Assembly (NCBI GenBank): GCA_903906135.1
Contig: CAIVJE010000008.1
Span: 1 to 38,973 of the forward strand
Length of the DNA stretch: 38,973 nt
Direction: 5' to 3'
From: an uncultured Verrucomicrobiota bacterium
GTDB taxonomy: Bacteria; Verrucomicrobiota; Verrucomicrobiia; Opitutales; Opitutaceae
In this document: positions 26,520 to 34,925 of the stretch, one piece after another
Layout: the number at the start of each line of letters is the position of its first letter
Numbering within the stretch: the first letter of the stretch is position 1
Translations under genes and position numbers: made by a program
The notes under the pieces: model-generated
What the model was told of the DNA's origin: nothing
Seen by the model: only the letters and a program-made list of their open reading frames with translations
Database searches by the model: none

Positions 26520-27910
26520 GTGATCGTGCGCGCCTCCGTGGTAGGTTAACGCTCTCGCTCGGCGCGCTGCTGTTTAGTTTGCCGCTGAGTCAGCTGTTCG
26601 CGGAGGCGGCGCCGTGGACTGATTCAGCCCGAGTTGGTCACGCGATGCTGACGCGGCTCTGCGATGATTTCGGCGGTCGGCTCACGGGCAGCGTCGCCAA
26701 TGAAGGAGCGCTTACGCAACTAGCCGCTGAGCTCCGGGCCTTGGGGCTGCAGCCGGAGCGAGTGCCGTTCTCGATGCCGGGGTGGGAGCGGGGCGCGGAT
26801 CACGTTGAGTTGTTGGCGCCCCTGAGCCGACCGTTACGCGTGGCGGCGCTCGGCTATACGTCAGCGCATGCTCCTTTTGAAGCTGAGGTGGTTGCTATCG
26901 GCGCGGGCGGGGTGGCTGATTATCCGACGGACGTGACAGGAAAAATTGCGCTCTTAGATCCCGCCTGCGCGCTCACCGCGCGGGAATTTTCGCAACTGGC
27001 CTTCCAACGGGGCGCGCGGGGTATCTTGTATATTAATCGTGAAGGGGGCGGCCAATTGTTGGCCCGGACGGGGAGTTTTATTGGCGAACCCTTAGCGCTG
27101 CCGGTTTATTCTTTGGCGCAGGAAGAGGGACGGTGGCTGCAGCGTTTACTGCAGCGGGGCCAGACGGTGCGCGTGCGGGTGGCGACAAAATCGCAGTGCC
27201 GCGCTGTGACCACCGCAAATTTAGTGGTGCGCTTGCCGGGTCGATCGCCAGCTCGCCTGATTGTGGGTGCGCATTTTGACAGCTGGGATCTCGGGCAGGG
27301 CGCGCTCGATAATGGGATTGGCATCGCCCAATTGTTTGCGCTGGCCCATGCCCTCCGCGGTCGTGAGCTCGCGCACTCGGTTGAGCTGATTTGGTTCAAT
27401 GGCGAGGAGGAAGGCCTGTGGGGTTCGCGTCAGGCGGCGGCGCAATTAGGCGCCGATCCCATCATCGCCATGATCAATCTCGACATGGTCGGGGTGCCCA
27501 TTGGGGTCAATGCGCTCGGTGATACCGCACTGGTGCCGGTGCTGCAGCAGTGGGCGCAAAAGCGGAGTCCCGCGGCGCTGCCGCGGGGCGTGGAGAACAT
27601 TAATTGGTTTGGTAGTGATCACACGCCTTACCAATTAGCTGGGGTGCGGGCGCTCACCTTTAACGGGCCGATTCCGCGCGAGTCGGTGCGTTTTTATCAT
27701 GATTTTGCGGACACAATTGATAAATTGCCGGAGCAAATTATTGTCGATTCGACGGCGGTGATTGGTGACCTCGTGTTGACCTTGGCCAATCACCCCGCCG
27801 TGAGCGCCACGCGGCGGACGCCCACTGCGACGGAGAAATTATTTACAGATTTTGGGCTGGAGCGTCGCATGCAGGCCGTCGGCTATTGGCCGTTCAAAGC
27901 TACTCCATGA
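26516..27910 (+). CDS. Exported M28-family zinc aminopeptidase with PA insert
   Basis: 464 residues. Signal-like N-terminus (Arg-rich, hydrophobic 11-28, cleavage near AEAAP). A PA-like domain (about 100-230, ALLDPACALT...RGILYINREGG) precedes the M28 catalytic core. Zinc and catalytic residues are all present in the family order: H253 and D255 (GAHFDSW), D265 (ALDNG), E297/E298 (NGEEEGLWGS), D323 (INLDMVG) and H395 (RFYHDFADT). It should release N-terminal amino acids or cleave amino-acyl groups outside the cytoplasm. Starting in an ATGA overlap with the unknown gene links it to the glycan block and is one of several hints that the substrate contains amino acids. Confidence 0.92.
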   Translation: MSDRARLRGRLTLSLGALLFSLPLSQLFAEAAPWTDSARVGHAMLTRLCDDFGGRLTGSVANEGALTQLAAELRALGLQPERVPFSMPGWERGADHVELLAPLSRPLRVAALGYTSAHAPFEAEVVAIGAGGVADYPTDVTGKIALLDPACALTAREFSQLAFQRGARGILYINREGGGQLLARTGSFIGEPLALPVYSLAQEEGRWLQRLLQRGQTVRVRVATKSQCRAVTTANLVVRLPGRSPARLIVGAHFDSWDLGQGALDNGIGIAQLFALAHALRGRELAHSVELIWFNGEEEGLWGSRQAAAQLGADPIIAMINLDMVGVPIGVNALGDTALVPVLQQWAQKRSPAALPRGVENINWFGSDHTPYQLAGVRALTFNGPIPRESVRFYHDFADTIDKLPEQIIVDSTAVIGDLVLTLANHPAVSATRRTPTATEKLFTDFGLERRMQAVGYWPFKATP

Positions 27911-27990
27911 AAATTAATCGTGGCGCGCTTTCGCGGGAATCAATGACCATGAAAGGTGGCGTCTACGGGCGAACCGGCTCGGCCTATTGA
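27907..27990 (+). CDS. Possible 27-codon ORF overlapping the peptidase stop
   Basis: An ATG in an ATGA overlap with the M28 stop opens 27 codons (MKINRGALSRESMTMKGGVY...) and ends in TGA at 27988. The overlap style equals that of four true starts in this block (17801, 18655, 21691, 26516). It could be a translated leader for the symporter gene 44 nt downstream, the remnant of a lost gene, or chance. No homologue is recognised. Confidence 0.2.
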   Translation: MKINRGALSRESMTMKGGVYGRTGSAY

Positions 27991-28034
27991 CCTAACGCGC
28001 TTCAATCAGCACCTATTTTTTACCCCCTGTTCTT

Positions 28035-30110
28035 ATGCATATTCTTGGCCTGCACCTCATCGACGCGCTCATTATCGTCGCCTATATTGTGATCGTTTTA
28101 GCGATCGGAAAAATTTTATCCCACGGGGTGAAAGGCGAAAAAGATTTTTTCCTGGGGGGGCGCTCGCTCGGTAAGTGGTTTCAGTTTTTCCTGAGCTTTG
28201 GCACGATGACGGATCCGGGGCAGGCGACGACGACGGCAAGCTCAGTCTATCGTCAAGGGGCGGGAGGGGCCTGGCTCGCGCTCATTACTTTATTTTTGAC
28301 TCCCTATTATTGGTTTACCGCCGTGTGGTTTCGGCGCGTGCGGCTGACGACGATGGCGGATTTATTTCAAGACCGCTTTGGCCGGCGTTTCCTCGCTACC
28401 TTGTATGCGGTGACCACGATCATGATGGTGATTGTCTCGATTGCTGCCGGCAACGTGATCGCCTTGAAAACCTTGCAGCCCTTGATGGTGAAAGAGCCGG
28501 CAATTTACTCGGTCGCAGAAAAGCAGATGGTGGCCGAGTATTATGAATTTACGGCTCTGCGCAAAGCGCGAGCCACGACGCCGTTGGCGGGACTGGCGGC
28601 ATCGCGCTATGAAGGACTAAAAGATTCCTATGATCGCGGCGCGTTGCAACCGCACGTAACTTATCTGCAGCCGGCGACTTTTTATTGGGTCACCTCTATT
28701 TTAGTGGCGATTTTTGTGATGCTCGGGGGGCTAAAGGCCTCCGCCGTGGTGGATGGGGTGCAGGCGGTCCTCGTGATTATTATCTCCGTGATCTTAATTC
28801 CCTTTGGTCTCGCCAAAATTGGCGGGGTCTCAGGGCTGCACGCCAAAGTGCCGGCAGTGATGTTCAATTTATTTGGGGGAGGTGGGTCGAGTGAATACAC
28901 GTGGTATTCGATCTTGGCATTATTGCTGGTGCAATTTCTCGGGATTGTAGGATCGCAGGCCAATATGACGATCGGGGGCTCGGCCAAGAGCGAGATAGCT
29001 GGGCGCATCGGGGCCGTGTCCGGCGGATTCAGCAAACGCTTTGTCACCATCGCGTGGGCCTTTAGCGGTTTAATTGCGCTGGCTATTTTCGGGCCTAATT
29101 TAGCAGATCCCGATCAAGTGTGGGGTTTGCTGACGCGTTCGCTTCTGCCGGTCGGGTTGATTGGCGTTATGATCATCGGTATTCTCGGTGGTAAGCTGGC
29201 GCTGCTCGGAGCCCAATCGGTCGTGCTCTCGGGGCTGGTGGTGAAAAATTTATATGAACCGCTTTTCCCGGGCAAAACAGAGGGTCACTATATGGTGGTG
29301 GCGCGTTTGACGGTCCCGGTGGCGCTCGCGTGCGGGATCGGCGTGGCCCTCTACCTGCATAGTGTCATCGCCTTGTTGAAATTCGCAATTGTGCTGCTGG
29401 TGATTTGGGGCGTGCCCATCACGCTGATTTTCCTGTGGCGCCGTTTGACGGAAATGGCCGTCCGCGTGCAAGTTCTCGCCACGGTTACGTTGGTCGCAGT
29501 GATTCCGTGGAGTGTGCCGGCGATTCCGGCGCTGGCGCGTTCGGCTACTTTGACGCAAATGACGCGCGAGCAGGTGATCATGGTGAGCGTGCCCGGGAAT
29601 TCGGCGCTAACGCAGCCGCATCGCATCGAGCCGGTGTCGATTTATTTTGAAGAAGGGGTCGTGCGGAGTAATCCGCAGGACTTGCAGTCGCCCAAGACGG
29701 GCAAGGGACTGTTTCGCATTGAGGTTTATTTACTCGCCGTTCTCGGGGTGGATGTGGCGGGTTTTAATCCGGCGCAGTTGTTAATGACCCGTTATTTAGT
29801 CGATGCGTTGTTGCCCCTTTTAATTCTCATCGTGGTTAGTCTGCTGACTACCCCAACTGATCCGGTGCGGGTAGCGCGTTTTCATGCGCGGATGAAGACT
29901 CCGGTGGGAGCCACGCTGGAGGAAGATGCCGTTGCCGTCGAAGCGAGTTACGCCAGCCCGACACGTTATGATCACCTGAAACTATTTCCCCGCTCTCAAT
30001 GGGAGCTAACCAAGTGGAACCGCCAAGATGGGTGGGGCTTCCTCGGTTGTTGTGCGCTCGTGGGCTTTATTCTCGTATTCTTTAAGGCTGTGTTACTGCT
30101 CGGCAGTTAA
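28035..30110 (+). CDS. Sodium:solute symporter (SSS family) with two large loops
   Basis: 691 residues, about 100 longer than the other symporter in the window. N-terminal SSS pattern: TM1 (10-29), KDFFLGGRSLGKWFQFFLSFGT (36-57, the conserved ..F.lggRslg region). About 13 TM segments follow. Two extra soluble stretches are visible: about 150-213 (Lys/Glu/Tyr-rich, between TM helices) and about 500-585 (between late TMs, with the sequence VSIYFEEGVVRSNPQDL). The C-terminal tail (610-670) is hydrophilic before a last TM. Only SSS transport by Na+ is established for the family; its position at the end of the plus-strand block suggests import of the final product. Start ATG at 28035 is preceded by a pyrimidine-rich leader. 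Confidence 0.9.
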   Translation: MHILGLHLIDALIIVAYIVIVLAIGKILSHGVKGEKDFFLGGRSLGKWFQFFLSFGTMTDPGQATTTASSVYRQGAGGAWLALITLFLTPYYWFTAVWFRRVRLTTMADLFQDRFGRRFLATLYAVTTIMMVIVSIAAGNVIALKTLQPLMVKEPAIYSVAEKQMVAEYYEFTALRKARATTPLAGLAASRYEGLKDSYDRGALQPHVTYLQPATFYWVTSILVAIFVMLGGLKASAVVDGVQAVLVIIISVILIPFGLAKIGGVSGLHAKVPAVMFNLFGGGGSSEYTWYSILALLLVQFLGIVGSQANMTIGGSAKSEIAGRIGAVSGGFSKRFVTIAWAFSGLIALAIFGPNLADPDQVWGLLTRSLLPVGLIGVMIIGILGGKLALLGAQSVVLSGLVVKNLYEPLFPGKTEGHYMVVARLTVPVALACGIGVALYLHSVIALLKFAIVLLVIWGVPITLIFLWRRLTEMAVRVQVLATVTLVAVIPWSVPAIPALARSATLTQMTREQVIMVSVPGNSALTQPHRIEPVSIYFEEGVVRSNPQDLQSPKTGKGLFRIEVYLLAVLGVDVAGFNPAQLLMTRYLVDALLPLLILIVVSLLTTPTDPVRVARFHARMKTPVGATLEEDAVAVEASYASPTRYDHLKLFPRSQWELTKWNRQDGWGFLGCCALVGFILVFFKAVLLLGS

Positions 30111-30129
30111 CAACCGCCTCGGGGCTGGC

Positions 30130-30163
30130 GTTCGTGACTCCGGCCAATCCTGCCGTCACGAAC
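30130..30163. terminator. Candidate bidirectional hairpin between convergent genes
   Basis: GTTCGTGAC (30130-30138) pairs perfectly with GTCACGAAC (30155-30163), extended inside by GGC/GCC (30142-30144 with 30152-30154) after a 3-nt bulge. It lies between the symporter stop (30110) and the stop of the convergent gene (30184). No T-run follows on either side, so termination is plausible but not certain. Confidence 0.4.
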
Positions 30164-30183
30164 ATGCGTCCAGGTTGATTGGC

Positions 30184-32784
30184 TTACGGGCGCGCGCGCG
30201 GGAAAGTGATTTCAGCGGAAGCGCCGGGGGATATTTCTAGGAGACCATTTTTTGCAGGTGGGGGCACTGCGAAGCCGGCGCGGGCGAGGCTAGCGGTGTG
30301 AACAAAAATCCGAATTTTTTTATCCAGGCGGGCGATTGGCTGGATCCGCAAATGGGCCGCGCGGCCATCGGCCGTCACCGTTAGGCTGAGGGTTACGGTC
30401 CCCGCCGCCGTGTGCCAATTATCCAAGCGGTTAACGGCCCCCGCCTGTAACCATTCGGCGGGCACGCTCCCCAGTAAGTGGAGGGTGTTCTCGCGATCGT
30501 AGGCGAGCATGGCGCCGGTGAGATGCGCAAACATCGCCGCGGCAAAACAGTGGGGCTGGTCGCCGGCGAGCTTCAGCGGATCACCGATCAGGGATTGTTC
30601 TTCAACCCACGTTCCGCGCGGCGAGGCGTGATTGGCCGCGGCGTAAAGCATGTCGGCTGTTTTAGCGTCATGGCCGAGAACAAGATGTTGGCGGGCGATG
30701 AACATTCCCATGCCGGCCCAATTGCCATCGGGGAGCCAACCGAGACTCGCGGGGAGTCCTTGTTTTTCGACCGACGCAAGCAGCGCCAGCGTGCCGGTGA
30801 ATAATTCATGCTGAGAGGAGATCCACCCTTCGCCGTTGAGGTGGGCATCGAAGATCGCCCATTGGGTTAGTTGGGGAATCGGATCAGCGCCCTTGAAGCC
30901 AACGCGGACCGGTAGGTAGAGATTGCCGTGCGCATCGCGGCGTTGGTCGCGCAGTCGATGGTGATTAAAAGAGGTGAGGAATTCCTGCGACAGGGCCTCA
31001 ATCATGCGGGCATCGGCTTCGTAGCCGAGCGCGTGAGCGGCGCGGACCGTGGCGTTGAGTCCGGTGATGGTGCAATACACCGAAGAATATTCTGCGCCAA
31101 TATCCATGATGCCGCCGTCGCTGAAGCCGGGGGGGAATAGGCCGGCGTACGGCGCGTCGGGCTGCGCCAGCGTCCGGTTGCGGAGCGCGCGAATCCCTTC
31201 CACTCCGCGCAAGATTTGGGGCCAATGGGTGCGAGCGTAATCCCAGTTTCCGGTGATTTGCGCATCGCGTTCGACGGCCCAGAGAACCTCCGCCGTGGCG
31301 CGGTAAATTTGTTGGGGATGTAATTCGTCAATGATGCCGCTGGCATTTTGATGGCTAAAAAGTGCATCCAGAGTTTGGCGGCCGCTGGCAGAATCGCCGA
31401 GCATCGCGGCGAGCTCAGTGAAATAAACGGCATCCGCCGCCCAGAGCCCGCGATACAGGGTGAAGCTGGCATTAAATTGGGACTGACCGTTAATATTTTC
31501 CCGGGCCTGATAAAGGGTGCGAATGGCCGCATCGACCATCGCTTGAATCGCGGGATCGGCCACCGTGATATGACCGAAGGGAATGGGATACTGGGCCCAC
31601 TGGGCGCGCGCTTGAGCGATCGCAGCCGGTACGGATAATTTTTCGGCAAGGGCCACATCAGCGTCAGTCGCTTGGCCGGAAAAAATGCAGGCCGTGACAT
31701 CTGGGGTGCCAGCGGGGAAAGTTAACTGCCAGCCGGTGGCGGTTAGCTCAATCTTACTCGCCTGGGGACGCGTGAGTACAAAAGGGGCGCCATCATAGGT
31801 CATCAGCCCATTGTGAGCGGCCTTGAGGACCCGGCCGGACTTGATGGTTAACTGCGGTTGGGCCGCGCCGGTATAATGGGCGTGGATGAGATCGGTGCGG
31901 GCGGGTTCGCGGCTTACTTCTGTGCCGCAGGCGATGCGCAATTCCGCGCGATCTTCTGGACCGGCGGAGCCCGCGACGAGTTCGGCGCGAGTGAGTTTAA
32001 TTCCTGGCGGGTAAAGTGCGATGCACGCCAAGGTGGTATTGGGATCGCGGCCTTGCGGTGCGATGATGCTGATATTGATCCAGCCATTGCGATCCGTGTC
32101 GACGGCCTCGAACAAGAAAACCTGAGGCTGGTTGAGGGGCGCATTGAGCGCGAGATCGAGGAGCAAGGGAGTGGCGCCTTCGACCTGCATGTCGGCGAAG
32201 CGATCACCGAGGCGAAGTTTATAGCTTTCACAAAAACCGAGCATGACGCGCTTGGCGGCGCCGGGGGTAACGCGTACGCGGTAACGCAGCGGGCGATTAA
32301 CGCCCCACGCGACGTTGCGGAATTCGGGGGAAACGGTGGCGTCGGGCTGAGCCCAGCCCAGCGCGCCGGTGATGCCATCGAGTCGTTCCCATTGGGCGGT
32401 GCGGCCGTTGGAAACCGCGGGCGCCGCGGGCGGCAGGGCGAGCGTCGTAAGTTCGATCACCGCGGCGTCGCGGGTGAGGATGGTGCGGACGGCAGGGAGA
32501 CGAGCGGACTCGAGCCAAGTTTGCTCCTTAAGTTTAAAAGCTTCACCGACCGCGCTCGCCGCGATGATGGTCGAGGGTTGAGCATAGGGGCCCGGACCGA
32601 AATCGTAAAGGAGCGCGCCCCGCTCGTCTGCCATGGGTTTGTGCCAGTCATCGGGTGCGCCGAGCGGCTGATGCCACGTGGGCATCCCAAAGCGCAGGTC
32701 AACGACCCGCGCGGGGGTCGTCGCTCCACTTAAGAGGGGGAGGCTAAGGAGTAGGACAGGAAGCAGGCGAGGGGGGCACAGCAT
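30184..32784 (-). CDS. Large exported six-hairpin-glycosidase-like protein
   Basis: 866 residues with a Sec signal (about 1-21). The first 400 residues are beta-rich; the rest has the repeated helical pattern of six-hairpin glycosidases (GH78, GH95, GH63, GH15 relatives): YRGLWAADAVYF (444-455), HQNASGIIDELHPQQIYRATAEVLW (about 478-502), PPGFSDGGIMDIGAEYSSVY, GTWVEEQSL and the closing QPHCFAAAMFAHLTGAML before a C-terminal beta domain (LGSVPAEWL...). Conserved Asp and Glu in AAD and WVEEQ are acid/base candidates. I cannot assign a GH family. It is transcribed away from a peptidase-E-like gene across a 117-nt gap. Predicted role: exported glycan hydrolysis. Confidence 0.78.
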   Translation of the reverse strand: MLCPPRLLPVLLLSLPLLSGATTPARVVDLRFGMPTWHQPLGAPDDWHKPMADERGALLYDFGPGPYAQPSTIIAASAVGEAFKLKEQTWLESARLPAVRTILTRDAAVIELTTLALPPAAPAVSNGRTAQWERLDGITGALGWAQPDATVSPEFRNVAWGVNRPLRYRVRVTPGAAKRVMLGFCESYKLRLGDRFADMQVEGATPLLLDLALNAPLNQPQVFLFEAVDTDRNGWINISIIAPQGRDPNTTLACIALYPPGIKLTRAELVAGSAGPEDRAELRIACGTEVSREPARTDLIHAHYTGAAQPQLTIKSGRVLKAAHNGLMTYDGAPFVLTRPQASKIELTATGWQLTFPAGTPDVTACIFSGQATDADVALAEKLSVPAAIAQARAQWAQYPIPFGHITVADPAIQAMVDAAIRTLYQARENINGQSQFNASFTLYRGLWAADAVYFTELAAMLGDSASGRQTLDALFSHQNASGIIDELHPQQIYRATAEVLWAVERDAQITGNWDYARTHWPQILRGVEGIRALRNRTLAQPDAPYAGLFPPGFSDGGIMDIGAEYSSVYCTITGLNATVRAAHALGYEADARMIEALSQEFLTSFNHHRLRDQRRDAHGNLYLPVRVGFKGADPIPQLTQWAIFDAHLNGEGWISSQHELFTGTLALLASVEKQGLPASLGWLPDGNWAGMGMFIARQHLVLGHDAKTADMLYAAANHASPRGTWVEEQSLIGDPLKLAGDQPHCFAAAMFAHLTGAMLAYDRENTLHLLGSVPAEWLQAGAVNRLDNWHTAAGTVTLSLTVTADGRAAHLRIQPIARLDKKIRIFVHTASLARAGFAVPPPAKNGLLEISPGASAEITFPRARP

Positions 32785-32807
32785 GGATTAGAGAATTGCG
32801 GCAAATG

Positions 32808-32862
32808 AATTCAGCACAAAATGAATGTTAATGAAAATTTCGAATGGGTTGAATGCTGAGTT
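32808..32862. promoter_or_regulatory. Inverted repeat in divergent promoter gap
   Basis: AATTCAGCA (32808-32816) and TGCTGAGTT (32854-32862) match as an inverted repeat at 8 of 9 positions with 37 nt between, in the 117-nt gap between the glycosidase-like and peptidase-E-like genes. A shared regulator site is possible. Confidence 0.3.
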
Positions 32863-32901
32863 GTATCAGAGGCTTAACTTGCTCTGCTTGAGGGTAATTC
32901 T

Positions 32902-33690
32902 ATGCGTACTTTTTGGCTATTTTTAGCAATCCTGTTCACCGTTTCTTCCGCGCGCGGCGCGGCTCAATCGGCGCGGAGTCCCTCGGTGGTGGTGGTGGGC
33001 GGGGCCATGAGTGACGGCCAGCACTTTATTAGCAGCACCCGGGCGGCCATGCAGCGACATTATGCGGGCTGCCAAAAAATCGTCCTCGTGCTGCATGCTG
33101 ATTTACCCCGCGATCGGGATCGACGGGAGATCCAGCTCAAGGCGGCCTTTGGCGAGCTCGGTTTTGCGCACGTGGAATCCCTGCATCATGCGGATCTAGC
33201 GGGGCAGCGGATGTTATTGGAGCAAGCCGATGGAATTTTTGTGAGCGGCGGCGAAACTTTTGTGCTGTTGGCGGAACTGTACCGGACGGGGCAGTTAGAC
33301 CTGATTAGGTCGCGAGTGGCCGCGGGGGTGCCGTATGGTGGTTCGAGCGCGGGGGCCAATGTGGCGGGGTTGTTGATTGGCACCACCAACGATTTTCCGG
33401 TAGCGGAAATTCCTAGCCGGCGCGCGCTGGCAATTTTCCCGGCCGTCATCAATCCGCACCATCCGGCACCTTCTGCTCAAGGTGATTTTAATTATCGGGC
33501 GGAAAAAATTAATGATTATCTCGGCTTTAACCCCACTGAGATTGTGTTGGCCCTGGGTAATGGCGCGCTGGCGCGCCTCCATGATGGGCGGGTGACCTTG
33601 GAGGCGGGGCTAGGCTGGGTTTATCAAGCGAAGGGCCGCCGATCACTGGTGCCCGGTGATTTGATTCCCGAGCTGCTGCTAAGAAAATAA
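32902..33690 (+). CDS. Exported peptidase E-like (S51) serine peptidase
   Basis: 262 residues with a Sec signal (MRTFWLFLAILFTVSSARG). The catalytic pattern of the S51 family is complete: GIFVSGGETF (111-120), the nucleophile elbow GGSSAGAN (146-153, S149), TTNDFPV (161-167, D164) and INPHHP (183-188, H186). This matches dipeptidase E, which cleaves Asp-X dipeptides, more closely than cyanophycinase. E. coli PepE is cytosolic and about 30 residues shorter, so export is unusual. One of the few genes here with a Shine-Dalgarno-like GAGGG, 8 nt before the ATG. Together with the M28 peptidase it points to peptide-bond cleavage outside the cytoplasm. Confidence 0.88.
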   Translation: MRTFWLFLAILFTVSSARGAAQSARSPSVVVVGGAMSDGQHFISSTRAAMQRHYAGCQKIVLVLHADLPRDRDRREIQLKAAFGELGFAHVESLHHADLAGQRMLLEQADGIFVSGGETFVLLAELYRTGQLDLIRSRVAAGVPYGGSSAGANVAGLLIGTTNDFPVAEIPSRRALAIFPAVINPHHPAPSAQGDFNYRAEKINDYLGFNPTEIVLALGNGALARLHDGRVTLEAGLGWVYQAKGRRSLVPGDLIPELLLRK

Positions 33691-33767
33691 TTTTAGGGGT
33701 GAGGAGGCCGCTCGCCTCCAAGTAGCCACAAAAAGCACAGAAGGCGCAGAACCGACCAAGGCATTTT

Positions 33768-33797
33768 TGCCCGCGAAAAACGCGAAATGACGCGAAA
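33768..33797 (+). repeat. Dispersed repeat, copy 2 (CGCGAAA words)
   Basis: Matches the reverse complement of 8955-8984 at 27 of 30 positions. Confidence 0.7.
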
Positions 33798-33900
33798 GGA
33801 AATCCGAGCTTAAGACTTAAACCTTAAAATTAAGTATGCGCCGCGAAGGGTTCGAACTTAAACCCGCCACCGCTCCCGCGCGACAGAGGATAGGCCCTAT

Positions 33901-33990
33901 AACCTCTCACCTCTCACCTCTGACCCAGCTTCTCCGTGCCGCCTCAAGCCTCAAGCCTCTCACCTTTTGCCTCTGTGCCGCCTCTCACCT
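33901..33990 (+). repeat. Degenerate heptanucleotide, pyrimidine-rich repeats
   Basis: ACCTCTC, ACCTCTC, ACCTCTG follow one another from 33902; GCCTCAA, GCCTCAA, GCCTCTC run 33941-33961; the word GTGCCGCCTC occurs twice. The strand bias (almost only C and T plus few purines) is strong. Confidence 0.7.
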
Positions 33991-34007
33991 CTCGTCCCTA
34001 CCCTCAG

Positions 34008-34859
34008 CTACTTAGCGGGGCCGAAGTCGTAGGTTAGGTTCCACTCGCGGGTCTCACCGGGCGCAAGATTGAGGGCGAGATAAGGTTCGAGTGAGAGGGT
34101 GTTTCCGTTGGCCCACAGCACGCATTTAAAGGGGACGAAGTCGGTGGTGAAATGAACTGAACTCAGCTTCGGATGGGTCAGGGTTGCGACTAAGGGCTGG
34201 CCCATGGGCAGTCCTAGAAGCTCCAGATGGCCGCCATCGACTCCGATGAAAGGGCGATGGAGGGTGAGCGTGCGCCCGGTTAATTTATAACCGATATTTT
34301 CGGCAAGTTGCGTGCCGACCGGCAAAGTGACGACCTGCAAGCCATCAGTCTGTAGTGCGAAAAAAGGATGGGCAAACCACTCGAACTTGAGCGGAGTGCG
34401 GCCGCGATTAGTCAGTCGCGAAGTGGAGCGCAGGTGGCGACCCTCTAAGGCGATGGTGCGTTCGATCTCGTAGGACCAATGACCCACGGTTTGCGCCGTG
34501 CGAAAAATTGCCTGAGTGGGCGTGAGTTCACTTTCCCACTGGCAGGGTTGGGTGACACTGACATTGCCTTCCGCATCGCGGCTGAGTTGGCCGGCGCCGG
34601 GAGCGAGGCCGATGGGGCCATCCCAGAGCAAGGGCTGTCCCGTCATGGTACTATGGCGAAACGATTCGGGCAGGCCTTGGCCGTTGCGCGGGATCGGATC
34701 GGGCTTGGGCCATTCGGGGCCAGTGAGCAAATCGCCGACGTGCTGGTCGTGAATTTGCCAGATATACGCGCCCCAGCAGAAGCGGGGTCCTAAGTGAGCA
34801 TGTTCCGCAACCGGATCGAGCAGATCGACGGTGAGTTCGGCGTTGGCGATATGCAGCAT
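34008..34859 (-). CDS. Galactose-mutarotase-like (aldose 1-epimerase fold) protein
   Basis: 283 residues without signal peptide. All-beta pattern with GAYIWQIHDQHVGDLLTGPEWP (about 30-51), SRLTNRGRTPLKFEWFAHPFF (about 155-175, the conserved His of the fold) and a C-terminal LSLEPYLALNLAPGETREW stretch, which is typical of mutarotase-superfamily proteins. Mutarotases interconvert sugar anomers; many relatives have unknown roles. The conserved His and Glu are visible but I cannot confirm both catalytic residues. It is downstream of a small exported protein gene (66 nt gap) on the same strand. It would be a cytoplasmic sugar-handling enzyme in line with the rest of the window. Confidence 0.75.
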   Translation of the reverse strand: MLHIANAELTVDLLDPVAEHAHLGPRFCWGAYIWQIHDQHVGDLLTGPEWPKPDPIPRNGQGLPESFRHSTMTGQPLLWDGPIGLAPGAGQLSRDAEGNVSVTQPCQWESELTPTQAIFRTAQTVGHWSYEIERTIALEGRHLRSTSRLTNRGRTPLKFEWFAHPFFALQTDGLQVVTLPVGTQLAENIGYKLTGRTLTLHRPFIGVDGGHLELLGLPMGQPLVATLTHPKLSSVHFTTDFVPFKCVLWANGNTLSLEPYLALNLAPGETREWNLTYDFGPAK

Positions 34860-34925
34860 GAGCAGAAAAACCGTTAGGTGAGAGCGCGGGCTGGAGGGAT
34901 CCTGCGCACGAGCGCCAATAAAAAA

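Larger units (their letters stand above)
33691..34007. other. Gene-free convergent gap packed with short repeats
   Basis: This 317-nt gap between two convergent genes has no credible ORF. It contains in order: GCAC/GCGC-AGAA words (33725-33751), the dispersed CGCGAAA repeat (33768-33797), a CTTAA-rich stretch (33809-33835) and degenerate 7-nt pyrimidine-rich repeats (33901-33990). I see no standard terminator. Confidence 0.6.

Noticed and set aside
31858-32733. Plus-strand open frame of 291 codons
   Set aside because: Antisense to the six-hairpin-like gene; no domain, no sensible start context.
33901-33990. Possible CRISPR-like array
   Set aside because: Units are 7 nt, contiguous, degenerate and lack spacers of constant length.
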